DNA from: Desarmillaria ectypa
Taxonomy: Eukaryota > Basidiomycota > Agaricomycetes > Agaricales > Physalacriaceae
Assembly (NCBI GenBank): GCA_030407005.1
Contig: JAUDYN010000001.1
Span: 434,001-498,000 of the forward strand
Length of the DNA stretch: 64,000 nucleotides
Direction of reading: 5' to 3'
Shown here: positions 22,729 through 33,224 of the stretch, in pieces
How the letters are laid out: each line of letters opens with the position of its first letter
Numbering within the stretch: the first letter of the stretch is position 1
The notes under the pieces: generated by a model
Database searches by the model: none
The model's input: only the letters and a program-made list of their open reading frames with translations
What the model was told of the DNA's origin: nothing
Translations under genes and position numbers: made by a program

Positions 22729-23512
22729 ATATAATATATCGCTAGATAGATATTAGAAGACTCGGTGCTTATTGTATTCTTAGACAATTTGAGGTATATA
22801 TTGCTTGCTTAGGACCCGTACACATCCAGGCGCAAGGGGTTCTGGAGTAATGTTCAGTCAATAAAGCCGTTCGCTGGCGCTATAACACATTATAACCCAA
22901 AACTTTGTCTTTACCAGGCGCGTGGCGTCGCACAGTAAGGACTGGAGGAGGCTACAGTCTACAACACTTCTTTGGCAAGGATACAGTGGGCCTGAGGGGA
23001 ATGGCACAGCAGCGACTCTGATGAGAGATATCATTGAGGCGAGTCAATGTTAAGTTACAATACGACCGACAGGTCCAGCTTTGGGCAGGGTATTGACTGT
23101 ACTGGTCCGACCTGGAACTGGATTCAACATTCTTGCCATAATGCGATATAAGTTTCAGCAGCAGAAAAAGGCGAAAAGAGCAAGTAGGTAGGTGTTTGAA
23201 TTGCAAAATATACATCTAATATAGATCGATTCCGACACGTCTGCTTTCAAGTTGATGGAAAATGGCATCGGGGGAATGGAATGTCATGAGGAGAGGAGTG
23301 GGAATTTCCCGGATTATGTCGATATCGGGGAGGCGTAGTAGTTGACGAGCAAAACCCGGTCTCGCGGTGTAATTGTCTGAGTCTCATCCAAGACGACATG
23401 CCTTCATTTCCCACGGCAATGCCCTTGTTTCTGCCCTCGATCTCATTATTGTGTTGTCTGCGCTCGTTCCTTGTAATACCCAAGATCTCTAGGATGTCCT
23501 CTATAATCATTA
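22729..23512. other. No supportable gene
   Basis: Short ORFs only. The part before 23513 is presumably the promoter region of the kinase gene. Confidence 0.4.
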
Positions 23513-25056
23513 ATGTTCAAGCCCAATGAACATATCTCAGTTGGTCCCGACGGAAAAGTCTACGCTGACTTGACTTTCGTCGAAGAGCCACTTGCCCTAC
23601 CAGCTCAAGAAGGTTACGGCTGGCCTCAGCTCGAGTTTAATGAAGCCATCGGCCCAGAAAACCGTTATGTTATCTCCAGAAAGCTCGGCTGGGGCATGTC
23701 TTCGAGCACATGGCTCGCCCGCGATAAAGTGTATGTGCTACTTGTTTCTTTTTTATAAGACTAACATATCCTTAGGGATAGATCCTATGTTGCCATTAAG
23801 GTCCTTAGCGGCTATTATACAGACCTCGTCGAACGAGGTCGCGTTTGGGAGCTTGGAGCTCTCGAGAAGGTCTTATCGCCCCCATCGAGTCCATATTGCC
23901 TTCAGCTTATGTCTTACTTCATCTTTCCCTGAAAAGGCAGCGCAGGACAGCACCTCTGCCTAATCACCAAGGTTCTCGGTGGAGACGTAAAGTCTCTGTT
24001 CGCAAAACGCGGCATTTTTCCTTTTCCTCTCGCCAAACGCATCGTCCTACACCTGCTTCGTGGAATCGCCTATGCCCACAGTCGCGGTGTCTTGCACACC
24101 GATTTGAAGCACGACAATATTTTTTTCGACACTCCGATGTCCACCGACGACTTTGACGAGCTGCTCGTGTCCGATCCACCCCGTCGACATCCTTCTGAAC
24201 CCTCTCATGATGGGTTGGTAAAGGCTGCGGTCTTGCAGCCACTTCCGATCCCTACTCTGCAAGAGGCCATGCGGCTAACTTTTGTGGTGGCCGACTTTGG
24301 CAGCGGTAACTCTAAACATGTGGCATGTGATGCTTCATTGCTCACCCATTCTTACAGCGCAGCCCATCGACATCCACACTCAGGACGAAATTTCCCCTCT
24401 GCCGCTTCGTCCTCCTGAAATAATGATAGGAGGACCGTGGGACGACAAGGCGGACATATGGACGTTCGGATGCTTGGTGCATGTTCTCCTCTTCTATCCA
24501 CCGTCGCCCCTTGTCGACGAACACATATCCGGGATCTTTGAACTCATCACCGGCCGTGCTCTCTTCAAGTATGAGCCGTTCCCCAAACACAACCTAGATG
24601 AGCCAAACTATATCCTCTATCAGATTATATGTTACACAGGCGAAGCCTTTGGATCACAACAGCTCTCAGACAGCCCATTGGCTGGCAAATTCTTCGATTC
24701 AACCTGTATGTGTGCATTCCCAACGTCGTCCCTCATCTTCACTCAGTACACATGTCTCCCACGCAGGTAATCTCAGAGCTAACCCACCACTCATCGATTA
24801 CCTTTTCGAGATATCTATCAGGAGGCTCAAAGTTATAGAGGAGGCGGATGTTCTTTCCACGGCCGCTCTCATGCGTAGGTGTTTGCGTCTAGATCCTGCA
24901 CAACGGGCCAGCGCCGCCGAATTGCTTTCTGATCCATGGTTCAATGGGTTGAGTAGAGGAGAAGCTGCGCAAAGGATCGCGCGCTTCAACGTTGCTCCGA
25001 TTGCCGGATTGCCGTATGCGGCTGAGCGCGTCTTCAACATGAGCGAACGTGTCTGA
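23513..25056 (+). pseudogene. SRPK-like serine/threonine kinase with one in-frame stop
   Basis: Exons 23513-23730, 23776-24305, 24358-24705 and 24767-25056 join in frame. The kinase landmarks are in order: glycine loop LGWGMSSSTW, VAIK lysine, the SRPK-type linker KGSAGQHLCLITKVLGGDV, catalytic loop HTDLKHDN, DFG in VVADFGSA, LPLRPPEIMIGGPWDDKADI, and a C-terminal LRLDPAQRASAAELLSDPWF. SRPK-type kinases act on serine/arginine-rich proteins, and truncated forms are amplified in Agaricomycetes. A TGA at 23930-23932 replaces the glycine normally found before KGSAG, so the protein would end before the catalytic loop. At about 24477-24533 a 57-base stretch starting with GTGCAT interrupts GCL and IFEL, where related kinases have no insert. 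It looks like an intron whose AG acceptor was lost. Confidence 0.8.
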
Positions 25057-25099
25057 TGTATGAATGAAATGAAATGACATAGTAAGTGTCATTTGAAAG

Positions 25100-25340
25100 C
25101 GCCAACCCCTTCTCCCCGCCCAATACCCTCTCGCATGAGCAGGATTTGGTGTTGATGGAGCAAGCTGTGGAAGGTGCGCAGAGGTTCGTCTCTACGCCCG
25201 TGTGGGAGGAGGCTCGTTGCAAATATCGCGGATCTGGAAGGGGGCATTCGAAATAGGGCCATGCCGGGGAGCCATCCTGTGCGTACGGCGAGTATGTACC
25301 CGCACGGTGTACACTGGGGCGTCGTCGATCTAGTTTTGAT
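25100..25340 (+). pseudogene. Fragment of a GMC oxidoreductase C-terminus
   Basis: The frame reads EQDLVLMEQAVEGAQRFVST, then after a frame change NIADLEGGIRN and SHPVRTASM..GVHWGVVDL. This aligns with the end of the three GMC genes at 29688, 33225 and 41394, including the catalytic-histidine segment. No N-terminal part is present, so it is a leftover of another copy, directly after the kinase. Confidence 0.75.
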
Positions 25341-26023
25341 GGGTTTTTATTTATTTATTTTGTTTTTGTCTGTGGTGTTTCTCAACCTTTATTGCACATA
25401 GTATACAGAATCTCTTGTAGTTACAGTGCAAGCCAGTCTGCGGAGTTCTCTGGCGATGGCGCCCTGTATATTGCCAAGGTGCGCTCTGTATACTGCAAGA
25501 AAATCTCTCTGTATACTCAGAACTCCCCTCGAGGTCAATATCTGGCGGACAACAACACTTTACCAAGGCGACCTGCCTGAGATTGATGCTTTATGCTTCA
25601 TTTGTTAGCTGCGAAGATCTTTGGGATATATATTTTTTTTCGGGGGAAACAATGCATGAGTAAATACCTCGGCCCTTCAATACCGATATCGATCTCATTC
25701 AATGAACACTGCACCAGTGGCCGCGACAAAATGACTCGGATACGATGCTTACGCCTATTTGCCGGTTAGTAACTAATATTTTTGTCCTTATCGCACTCGG
25801 CGCGACATGTTCGTATGTCTGCGCCAAGTTAAATCATCGTTTCCTCACAGAAGCCGTAACCTATCGAACGGGAGGCAGAAACTCTTGGTATCCCCCAAAA
25901 CATTAGTACAGTGGGTACGAAAAGTGTCCTTCGCCGTGTACATCCAAGCGCTATAGCATTCAAATGACATTATACAAGTCTCACTACTTCGACATACAAG
26001 AGGCTAGCTACGTACGTTCACCT
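25341..26023. other. No supportable gene
   Basis: Nothing recognisable; intergenic between the GMC fragment and the 3' end of the P450 gene. Confidence 0.4.
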
Positions 26024-28129
26024 TCACACAGTCGCACGTTTCCTGAACAGCACCTTACTGTTTGTATTCGGGAATCTATCAGAGAGGAACCATCCGGCTT
26101 CGGGAACCTTGGCCATCTTCACGTCAAAGTTCAAAAGAACATGAGACATGAGGATCTTTATCTCGTTGACAGCGAAGAAGCGACCCGGGCTGTGAACAAG
26201 CTCAGCATCAGGCTTCAAGTATTGAGATATAGGCTCACCATGCCGGTCGTCCGTTCCCAAAAAGAACATAATCGAGGCTCAGACTGATCATCTGATGACG
26301 ATTACTCTCGCCCTCCTCTTGCCTCTTATCATAAAATCTCCACGGCTTGAATTCTAATGGATCTTCATACTTTCCCTGCAAAAGCCAAAAATGAGAAGGA
26401 TGGCGATGACAGCAAACCCGTACACCTACCTCGTCCATGTGCATGGAGTAAGCAGCGACAGCAATTTGATTGCCAGCAGGGACAACGGTACCATCCGAAA
26501 ACACAAAGTCTTTCTTCCTTACCGTGCGAAGCATGCTGACTATCCGATTGTTAGGATGCATTAAGGAAATTAGGAAGGGTAAGTACTCACAGACACTAAC
26601 GCCGCCATATCGTCTCTGAGCTTCCTTAATGAAACTGTCGAGCTTGTTCATCTTTCCCGTCGCAGCTTTAGTCCAGCCTTCTTCTGCGACGGCCGCTTCC
26701 ACCTCGTCTCGGAGAATTTCCACATATTCCGAATGTGCAGCTAATGCATACAGAGCAGTAGTAAATGTCTGGGAGCATATCGTTAACAGTCATCCAAGTC
26801 AGTGAACATATGCCATACAATGGACGTCGTATGAATAGCCGCAAAGTTCAAGCCAAGCAGGCGAAGTACCAAGTCCCGTACTGTGCGCCTCTCGCTGTAA
26901 CCATTTGTTGCGTCGATGAGCCACGAGAGGAAGTCATTCTGTCACTGTATAAGACAAATAGCTTTCAGCGAGAGTAGATTTGAATCTCACCGGCTTTCCC
27001 GGCCAATCCTTACCATGTTCATCATCTTGGCGCAATCGTTCCCTTATCGTTTCACCGAGGAGTTTTTCCATCTTGGCCGTAGCGTGTCTGCGAGGCGTGA
27101 AGATGGATCCCAAGATTCTAATCATGGATCAGCCTAGGAAATATCGAGTTGGAGAGACTGACGGCTTTAGGAATGAAGGGAAAAGGTTGATAACATGAGC
27201 GTAGGCGGTAACATTAACAGTGAAATTAATATTGAGGTCAATGTATTCTTGATTCCGGCCTTGAGGACGAATTCGAATGAATGACAAGTCTTTGAGACGG
27301 GGAAGCTACTTACAGATAGGAAGGCCAACGAACACTCTGTTAGTTGCCCTGCATATGATTTGCAGAGCTGTTTCGTATGCGGGGATCTCGATCCAGTCTG
27401 GAAGTATATCAAGACAGGAAGAACTGATGGAAGACTGTGTGATATTGTACCTTTATTCATTGGAATGTTATCTTCGAAAGCTGCTTTGATTTCGTCATGA
27501 ATATCGGCAAAGCATGCAACAATATTGCGCGTCAAGGGGCCTCGTATGACATCTATGTCGTAAGGGTCTGCAGAGAGCCCTTGGCCTACAGTGTGGTCCA
27601 TCTGAAAATTCTATAATCACTGTTATATGAGTCGCGTTGCAACTGAAATATAAAACACGAACATCCTCGACTGCATCTGAGAAAGACAGCTGCTCAATTG
27701 GAGCCTTCCGGATCTCATTCATCTTCTCGTTGCCAGTAACGACAACTACCCATTTGTCGGGGAAAGGTACTTTGAACACTCCTCCACAGTACTAGGCAAA
27801 AAATAAGCCGCTTCGCATATGAGCTACAGAAACCGATACACACCGTTCTGTAACCCTCTTCGATGATGTCCTTGACGTGAAAGACAGATTTGAAGGTATA
27901 TTTCCAAGACGTCAGAATTCCAGAAGACCCGACGGTAGGAATGGCTTTCAGCTGCGACGACATCAATATACCCCAGCGCAAGGTTGGTATAACGGCATAC
28001 CTTGGCTCTGGTAACCAAAGCCCCTCGAAGTTGTAAGACAAGCAGTAATGCAGTGGCTATACCTAAGCTGCGTAGCAGAAAGGTTTTGTCGACCTGTTGT
28101 GCGAGATCCATGTATTCTTCGAGGGCCAT
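26024..28129 (-). pseudogene. Cytochrome P450 with one in-frame stop
   Basis: Eleven exons on the minus strand join in frame into 526 codons: 28129-28001, 27951-27844, 27791-27663, 27601-27451, 27397-27314, 27259-26991, 26938-26819, 26768-26591, 26539-26430, 26375-26239, 26189-26024. Landmarks: an N-terminal hydrophobic anchor (LGIATALLLVLQL), I-helix NFAAIHTTS of the ent-kaurene-oxidase-like fungal P450s, ExxR as EAQR, and heme loop FGNGRPACPGRFFAV. The heme-ligand cysteine codon is split by the last intron. A TGA at 27129-27131, within YFLG-stop-SMIRIL, is expected to have been CGA. All splice sites and the rest of the frame are intact, so it is either a very recent pseudogene or a sequencing error. 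Substrate unknown; nearby GMC and terpene-synthase remnants suggest secondary metabolism. Confidence 0.85.
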
Positions 28130-28782
28130 ACTATGTTGTATGATCTACAGGGAGCCTGCCGCTTATGTAGAATACGGTCTGCACTCGGATTTGCAAAATT
28201 GGTACACCCCACGTCCGTGGGCCGCTAGGCCGCGGGTACTTACTCATCTTTGTTTGTAAGCAATCCGTGCTGAAAAGAGGCATCAATACGGCTCCGGGGT
28301 ATTCATCCGACGTACGGTCCTATCGATGAATGAATTTCAGATTTTGCAGAGAGCATTGTGATAAAACTGTACGATACCAGGTGACCAAAATAATTGTTAA
28401 TCATGTTCGTGAAAGACTGACGAGTTTGGTGTGAGTATCCATCATCACAATCAACGTCTGGATCGGCTCAGCCAAAATGGAGTAAGGATTCGCTACATTC
28501 CGAGGCTCTCTGGCAGGTGCGTTATGCTGACTATGAAATGGACCAACCTCGTGATCCTAATTTGCTGCAAGTGCAGGCGTTTGGGTGGTACACGGAAGTA
28601 ACGGGACAACACGTGCAGAAATCTTTATACTGGCTAAGATTTAGGGTGTCAGCTTTGTTCCCAAAATACCACGGGAAATCCCCTCTGTCTTTTGGAGAGG
28701 AATTCCCCTTCTGGATTTAGGACTCAAATCCCCAAAGCCATTTTTTAAATACGGGAGGCTAAATATCTGCAATAATGATATA
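28130..28782. other. No supportable gene
   Basis: Region upstream of the P450 gene, AT-rich at its right end. Only short ORFs. Confidence 0.4.
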
Positions 28783-28996
28783 TGTTGGGATTTTGCTGGA
28801 AAGTTTTAAAGGAGCAATCCGGCATCATGCCGAGAGTCGATGAGTAAGCACGAGTCCTAGAAAGTTGTAGTACATTCTAGATTCTAGTGCTAAGTAGTAT
28901 AAATATGAGCTCTGTAGGAGCCATAGAATAAGAGTTCCTTTACATCTGGCTTTATCAGCCTGGAGTCTACCCTGCGCAACACCCAGGATTCCAACA
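28783..28996 (+). repeat. Solo LTR, 214 bases, with 5-base target duplication ATATA
   Basis: It starts TGTTGGGATTTTGC and ends GGATTCCAACA, flanked by ATATA at 28778-28782 and 28997-29001. It contains the palindrome GGCATCATGCC and a TATAAATATGAG box. The TGTTGG..CCAACA ends suggest a Copia-type element. A second member lies at 46688-46904. Confidence 0.85.
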
Positions 28997-29240
28997 ATAT
29001 ATTTTTGTATAAATATTTCAAGGACAAATCTGAAGCTAAATCCGGCTCTAAATACATATAAAAAACCTTGCCGCACTGGATTTATGAGCCAAAACCGGAT
29101 GAAAATCCGTCAAAATATTTGACCCCCCCCCGAAATACCTATCCGTCACGGTAGTGATGCATTACAATCGCAGTCTCATATACGGCTATGCTCATATACG
29201 GCCTCGTCACTGGTCCTCCATTGCTTCATCTCATCGATGT

Positions 29241-29268
29241 GCTGCCCACACAAAATCCTGGGCTTGTC
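29241..29268 (+). promoter_or_regulatory. Conserved upstream block of the GMC genes (copy 1)
   Basis: CCCACACAAAATCC and flanking bases match blocks upstream of the two other GMC genes (33027-33054, and 43755-43782 on the minus strand). Here it lies 420 bases before the pseudogene start, so it was probably duplicated with the gene. Whether it binds a regulator is unknown. Confidence 0.4.
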
Positions 29269-29687
29269 TGCAGAACAGTGGCTTGGCGACAATGTACATC
29301 ACAGAGGCTCTGCCCATTCAGTATCTATTTTCTGTGTGCCAGCCTTACGACAACCTGTAAGGCAGAATTTCATCCCAAAGAAATCGCTTTTACAAGTAGC
29401 AGCTCCTAATACAAACTAGCGCTGCTTGAGTCCTACCTTCATCGCTCTGTTCGGTGATACACGAATCAATCCTTTTCTCCTTTGTACTGTGGACCAGTCC
29501 TGGTATGTGGATGCCATTGTGGCGGAAAATTCGCACTACATCCGCTGGGAACATTGCGTTATTAAGTATTCAGAAGTCTTCTCCATTCAGACAACTTCTC
29601 TTTTAGAGACGATCGTCTCCCCAAGGCAGGCTATTTATTGACTCTCGGAAACCTTAGTCATGCAGCTACTTCTCCATCCTCTTCGCC

Positions 29688-31912
29688 ATGATCTTACTTC
29701 TTCTGCGCCTGTTGCCTCTATGCTTAGCTGTAATATACGAAAGAGTCGCAGATCTTCCCACGGAGGACTTCGATTATATCATCGTAGGAGGTACATGTAT
29801 CCTCGACCTCCCCTCGCTATCTCCACTGACATCCTCTACAAGGTGGAACGGCAGGAAATGTTCTTGCCAATCGTTTGACTGAACAGCCCGATCTATCAAT
29901 CCTCGTTCCTGAAGTTGGAAGATCGTATGTTATTCGTTTCCCTTCAAGCTATCTCTTTCAACTGCAATCTAGGACTGTGGATGTCCTGACCTCGCGAATA
30001 CCTTTTTTCTGTACTTCACGGACACCTTTGGACTGGAATCTTACTACAACCCCGCAACCTGGCTTGAACGACCGGGTCTTCCCTACCTAAAGGGGTTCAG
30101 ATTGGGTGGATGCAGTGCTACTAGCGAGTCCTATTTTCTTGCTGGTATGTACTTATGGCCAATGTCTTTTTAATAGATATCATGACGTACGCGCGCGGAT
30201 CGTCGGAGGACTATGATCGCTATGCGAGACTCATCGGGGACGACGCATAGGGGTGGTATCAGATGCAGCCATATTTTCAAAGGGTTGAGTAGGAAACTGA
30301 ACGTTATACAGCTTAGTGTCTGACCCCCTATGTTTGTGTGTACAGAATGAGAGGTTTTTCGCCCCCGCTGACTATCGCAATACCACCGGCCAGTACGATC
30401 CTGCTGTGCACAGTTTCGAAGGAATCACCTCCGTGTCGATCACTGAGTACCCGAGAACCATCGACGGACGTGTCATTCAAGCAACCAAGGAGCTCTCCGA
30501 CGAGTTTCCGTTCAATCTGGATTACAATTCGGGGTATCATTTGGGTATTGGTGAGTGCTGAGTCTGAGGAGGTCATCCTGGACTGACTATAGTGGCTATT
30601 GGAAGGGTGGCATCAAAAGACTATCGGGAACGGGACGAGAAGTATCTCGGAAACCTCTTATCTTGGCCCTGAATACATTGGCCGGGCAAATTTATACGTC
30701 CTCGTACATTCGCATGTCACGCGTTATTCTGATAGCAAGCCAATCGACTGCGGACGATGACTCGGAGCCGTACTTTGATAGCATCGAGTTCACACAGGAT
30801 GCTGGAATTAGGCTTGTTCCGCTATTTTGGGCGCCAGTCTGTGCTGATAATAGGTCCAGAAACGATGCATACCCTTTCCGCCCACAAGGAAATCATTCCG
30901 TCTGCCGGAGTCGTATGGACTCACATCCTACTCAATTCTGGTGTTGACGATGCTGATGAGCTATTTGTGCTGGGCATCACACCGACGGCGCACCTTCCCG
31001 ATGTTGGGAAGAACCTAAGCGATCAAGTGAGTATGATGGCTTCGTGGACTGTGAACGATACGCAGATGGTAGAATATGTGTGTTGGAGGAACGAGACGTT
31101 CCTGGAGGAGGCATCAGCAGAGTGGCAGACGAATCGAACCGGGTTTCTAGCCAACCCTCCCTCCTGCCAATTTGGATTCTTCCGCCTAGGAGATAATCTA
31201 ATGGAAGAAGAACTATGCGCTGGCAATCGAACAGGTTATTATGAATTAATATTCAGCATAGGTTCAACTTAAGCGATTATAATTGTACTTGTTAACAGAT
31301 ATAATCAGGCTGGGATAGACACCGCACGCGTTCCAGCAACTGGGACCTATTTTACAGCAATAGTTAATATCCTGTGCCCACTCTTTCGTACACCACCAAA
31401 ACTTTCTCTTCTGACGTTTTGTTGATCTAGCTTAGGTGGGAACATCACCATCAACAGCACTAATCCTCTCTCTCCACCAGTCATTAATCCTAACGTTCTC
31501 ATGCATTAGCAGGATCTAGTTCAGATGAAGCATGCTATTGGAGGTGCGCAGAGATTCGCTGCTGCGCCGGTATGGGCAGACTATATCCTCGAGTTCTATA
31601 CAGATATCGATGATCTGGAAGGGAGCATTCGTGTTCAAGCAAGGCCTGCAGGATATATGGCCGATACCACGAGTATGTCCCCATCTAACGCACATTGGGG
31701 AGTCGTCAATCTGGATCTGAGGCTCAAGCAAGCCAAGGGGGTGAGGATTGTGGACGTGTCGGTTTTGGTGGGTTTTTCGTTTTATTTGTGGTGTTTCGGA
31801 ATTGATAATCTATGAATTCTAGCCCTATGTACCGGCAGGACATACACAAGTGCCAGTGTATGCTGTTGTGGAAAAGGCAGCGAATTTGATAAAAGGGGGA
31901 AAATTTGCTTAG
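29688..31912 (+). pseudogene. GMC oxidoreductase (aryl-alcohol-oxidase-like), decayed
   Basis: The gene follows its intact neighbour at 33225 exon by exon. Recognisable parts: signal peptide (LLLLRLLPLCLAVIYE), FAD-binding start DFDYIIVGG joined to GTAGNVLANRL, FNLDYNSGYHLGIG, LPDVGKNLSDQ, and C-terminal PYVPAGHTQ. Defects: a one-base deletion near 30077 shifts the frame at NDR/LPYLKGF, a TAG at about 30248 follows GDDA, and a further frame loss lies near 30740. The catalytic HPVGTASM segment has become YMADTTSM, so the active-site histidine is gone. The family oxidises alcohols with FAD and releases hydrogen peroxide. Confidence 0.85.
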
Positions 31913-33026
31913 ACGCATGCTGCTTAGTATGATCAAGCTCATGATGTAAGTCCATTTTCCGAGGCAATCAAAAGTGACTTAGCTTCCACTGCCCCTGGCG
32001 GTACATTAATCGTATGCCTTGGTTCATACCTCATACCGACAATACCGGTATCTATCATCCGATAGACCAGTATCGTCCTGATTGGGCGCGAGAGATCTGA
32101 TGCTCTAAGTCTTTGATACTTGACAGCCAGCTCGAATGTAACATCCTGAAGCTTCCTTTGTTTCTAGTGCGTTATGACGGCCGTGATGCGGTAATATTCA
32201 TTGAAAGATATCCATAGATAAATGCAAAAGAAGAGGCTTCATGTTCATCACCTTACTGCAAATGAGCGATAGGGGCAACTTATATGATAAATGTACGTTG
32301 TCCGAGCATAAGATCAAATTGAGAACTTACAATGGTGCATAGGTTGCAGCTAGGTAGGTAGCACTGGAGGCACTGTTCAATAGCCGGCGTTTTATGGGCG
32401 TTAGTGGGCGACAATTTCCAATCGCAAGCCACGTGCACCATCATTGTCGCGAATTTCCAATCTTGAGCTTGATCTTATCTCACTTAGCAGCAGGACTACG
32501 AGAGCAACCGATTCTACAAAGGCACTTCGGCAAGCCCCTTCCACGACCTCGCTACGGGATCTCACCATCACCCTCCAGAGCTCCATCTCTCGTTTCCGAC
32601 CGTAGATCTCCGAGGCGTGAACCGAGGAACGTGGTGCTTCGATATCGGACACAGTACGCTAAATGCTAGCACTTAGATGTATCAGAAATTATTGCTATGT
32701 CGAATCCTCTTAGCACTTAGCGAGGATGGGATTATGCATCCTTGAAACGTGTACATGCTTAAAGTCTTGGCCATGATGTTGTTGAACTTCTGATAGATCA
32801 ATGTTCGGTACATGACAGTGCCCGATCGCAGCGCGTTATACGGCACGAGGTACGATGGGAAAGAGCACCAATCCTACCCAAAGGATCAGAAAAAAACACC
32901 TTCAAATTCTCTTCACTCTCGCCGATGTTATCACCCCCCCCCCCCCCTCCCACACACACACACACGATCAGCTCTATGATCGTCCTAGGTCTTCTAGATT
33001 ACCATCTCCCGGCACCCTCCAATGAG
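31913..33026. other. Intergenic between two GMC copies; no gene seen
   Basis: Only short ORFs. It contains the simple repeat at 32934-32965, and its end is the upstream region of the next GMC gene. Confidence 0.4.
32934..32965 (+). repeat. Poly-C run followed by (CA)n
   Basis: Fourteen Cs (32934-32947), then TC and about eight CA units to 32965. Confidence 0.9.
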
Positions 33027-33054
33027 ATATCCACCCAATATCCAGGTTTCATCT
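33027..33054 (+). promoter_or_regulatory. Conserved upstream block of the GMC genes (copy 2)
   Basis: TATCCAGGTTTCATCT with its preceding CCACCCAA matches the blocks at 29241 and 43755-43782, and ends 171 bases before the ATG at 33225. The matching position in the GMC gene at 41394-43608 is 147 bases upstream. Confidence 0.45.
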
Positions 33055-33224
33055 ACTCCGGTATGGGATACCTGTCGCGACAAGGATCTTTATCCTTCAG
33101 TCTCTTCTCTCCTGGCATTTGACATCCTGATGTCCGTTCTTACCGCCGTTCTTAGTATCATGTTCCAGGCCAGCTGTTCATTCTTAAGCTACACATAGAC
33201 GTAGGTGCTTCCCCACTCAACATC

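Noticed and set aside
27115..27180. An intron (GTTATC..CTAG) that would remove part of the P450 region before the stop
   Set aside because: The removed part is clearly P450 coding sequence (HVINLFPSFLKP), and using the intron would not restore the frame.
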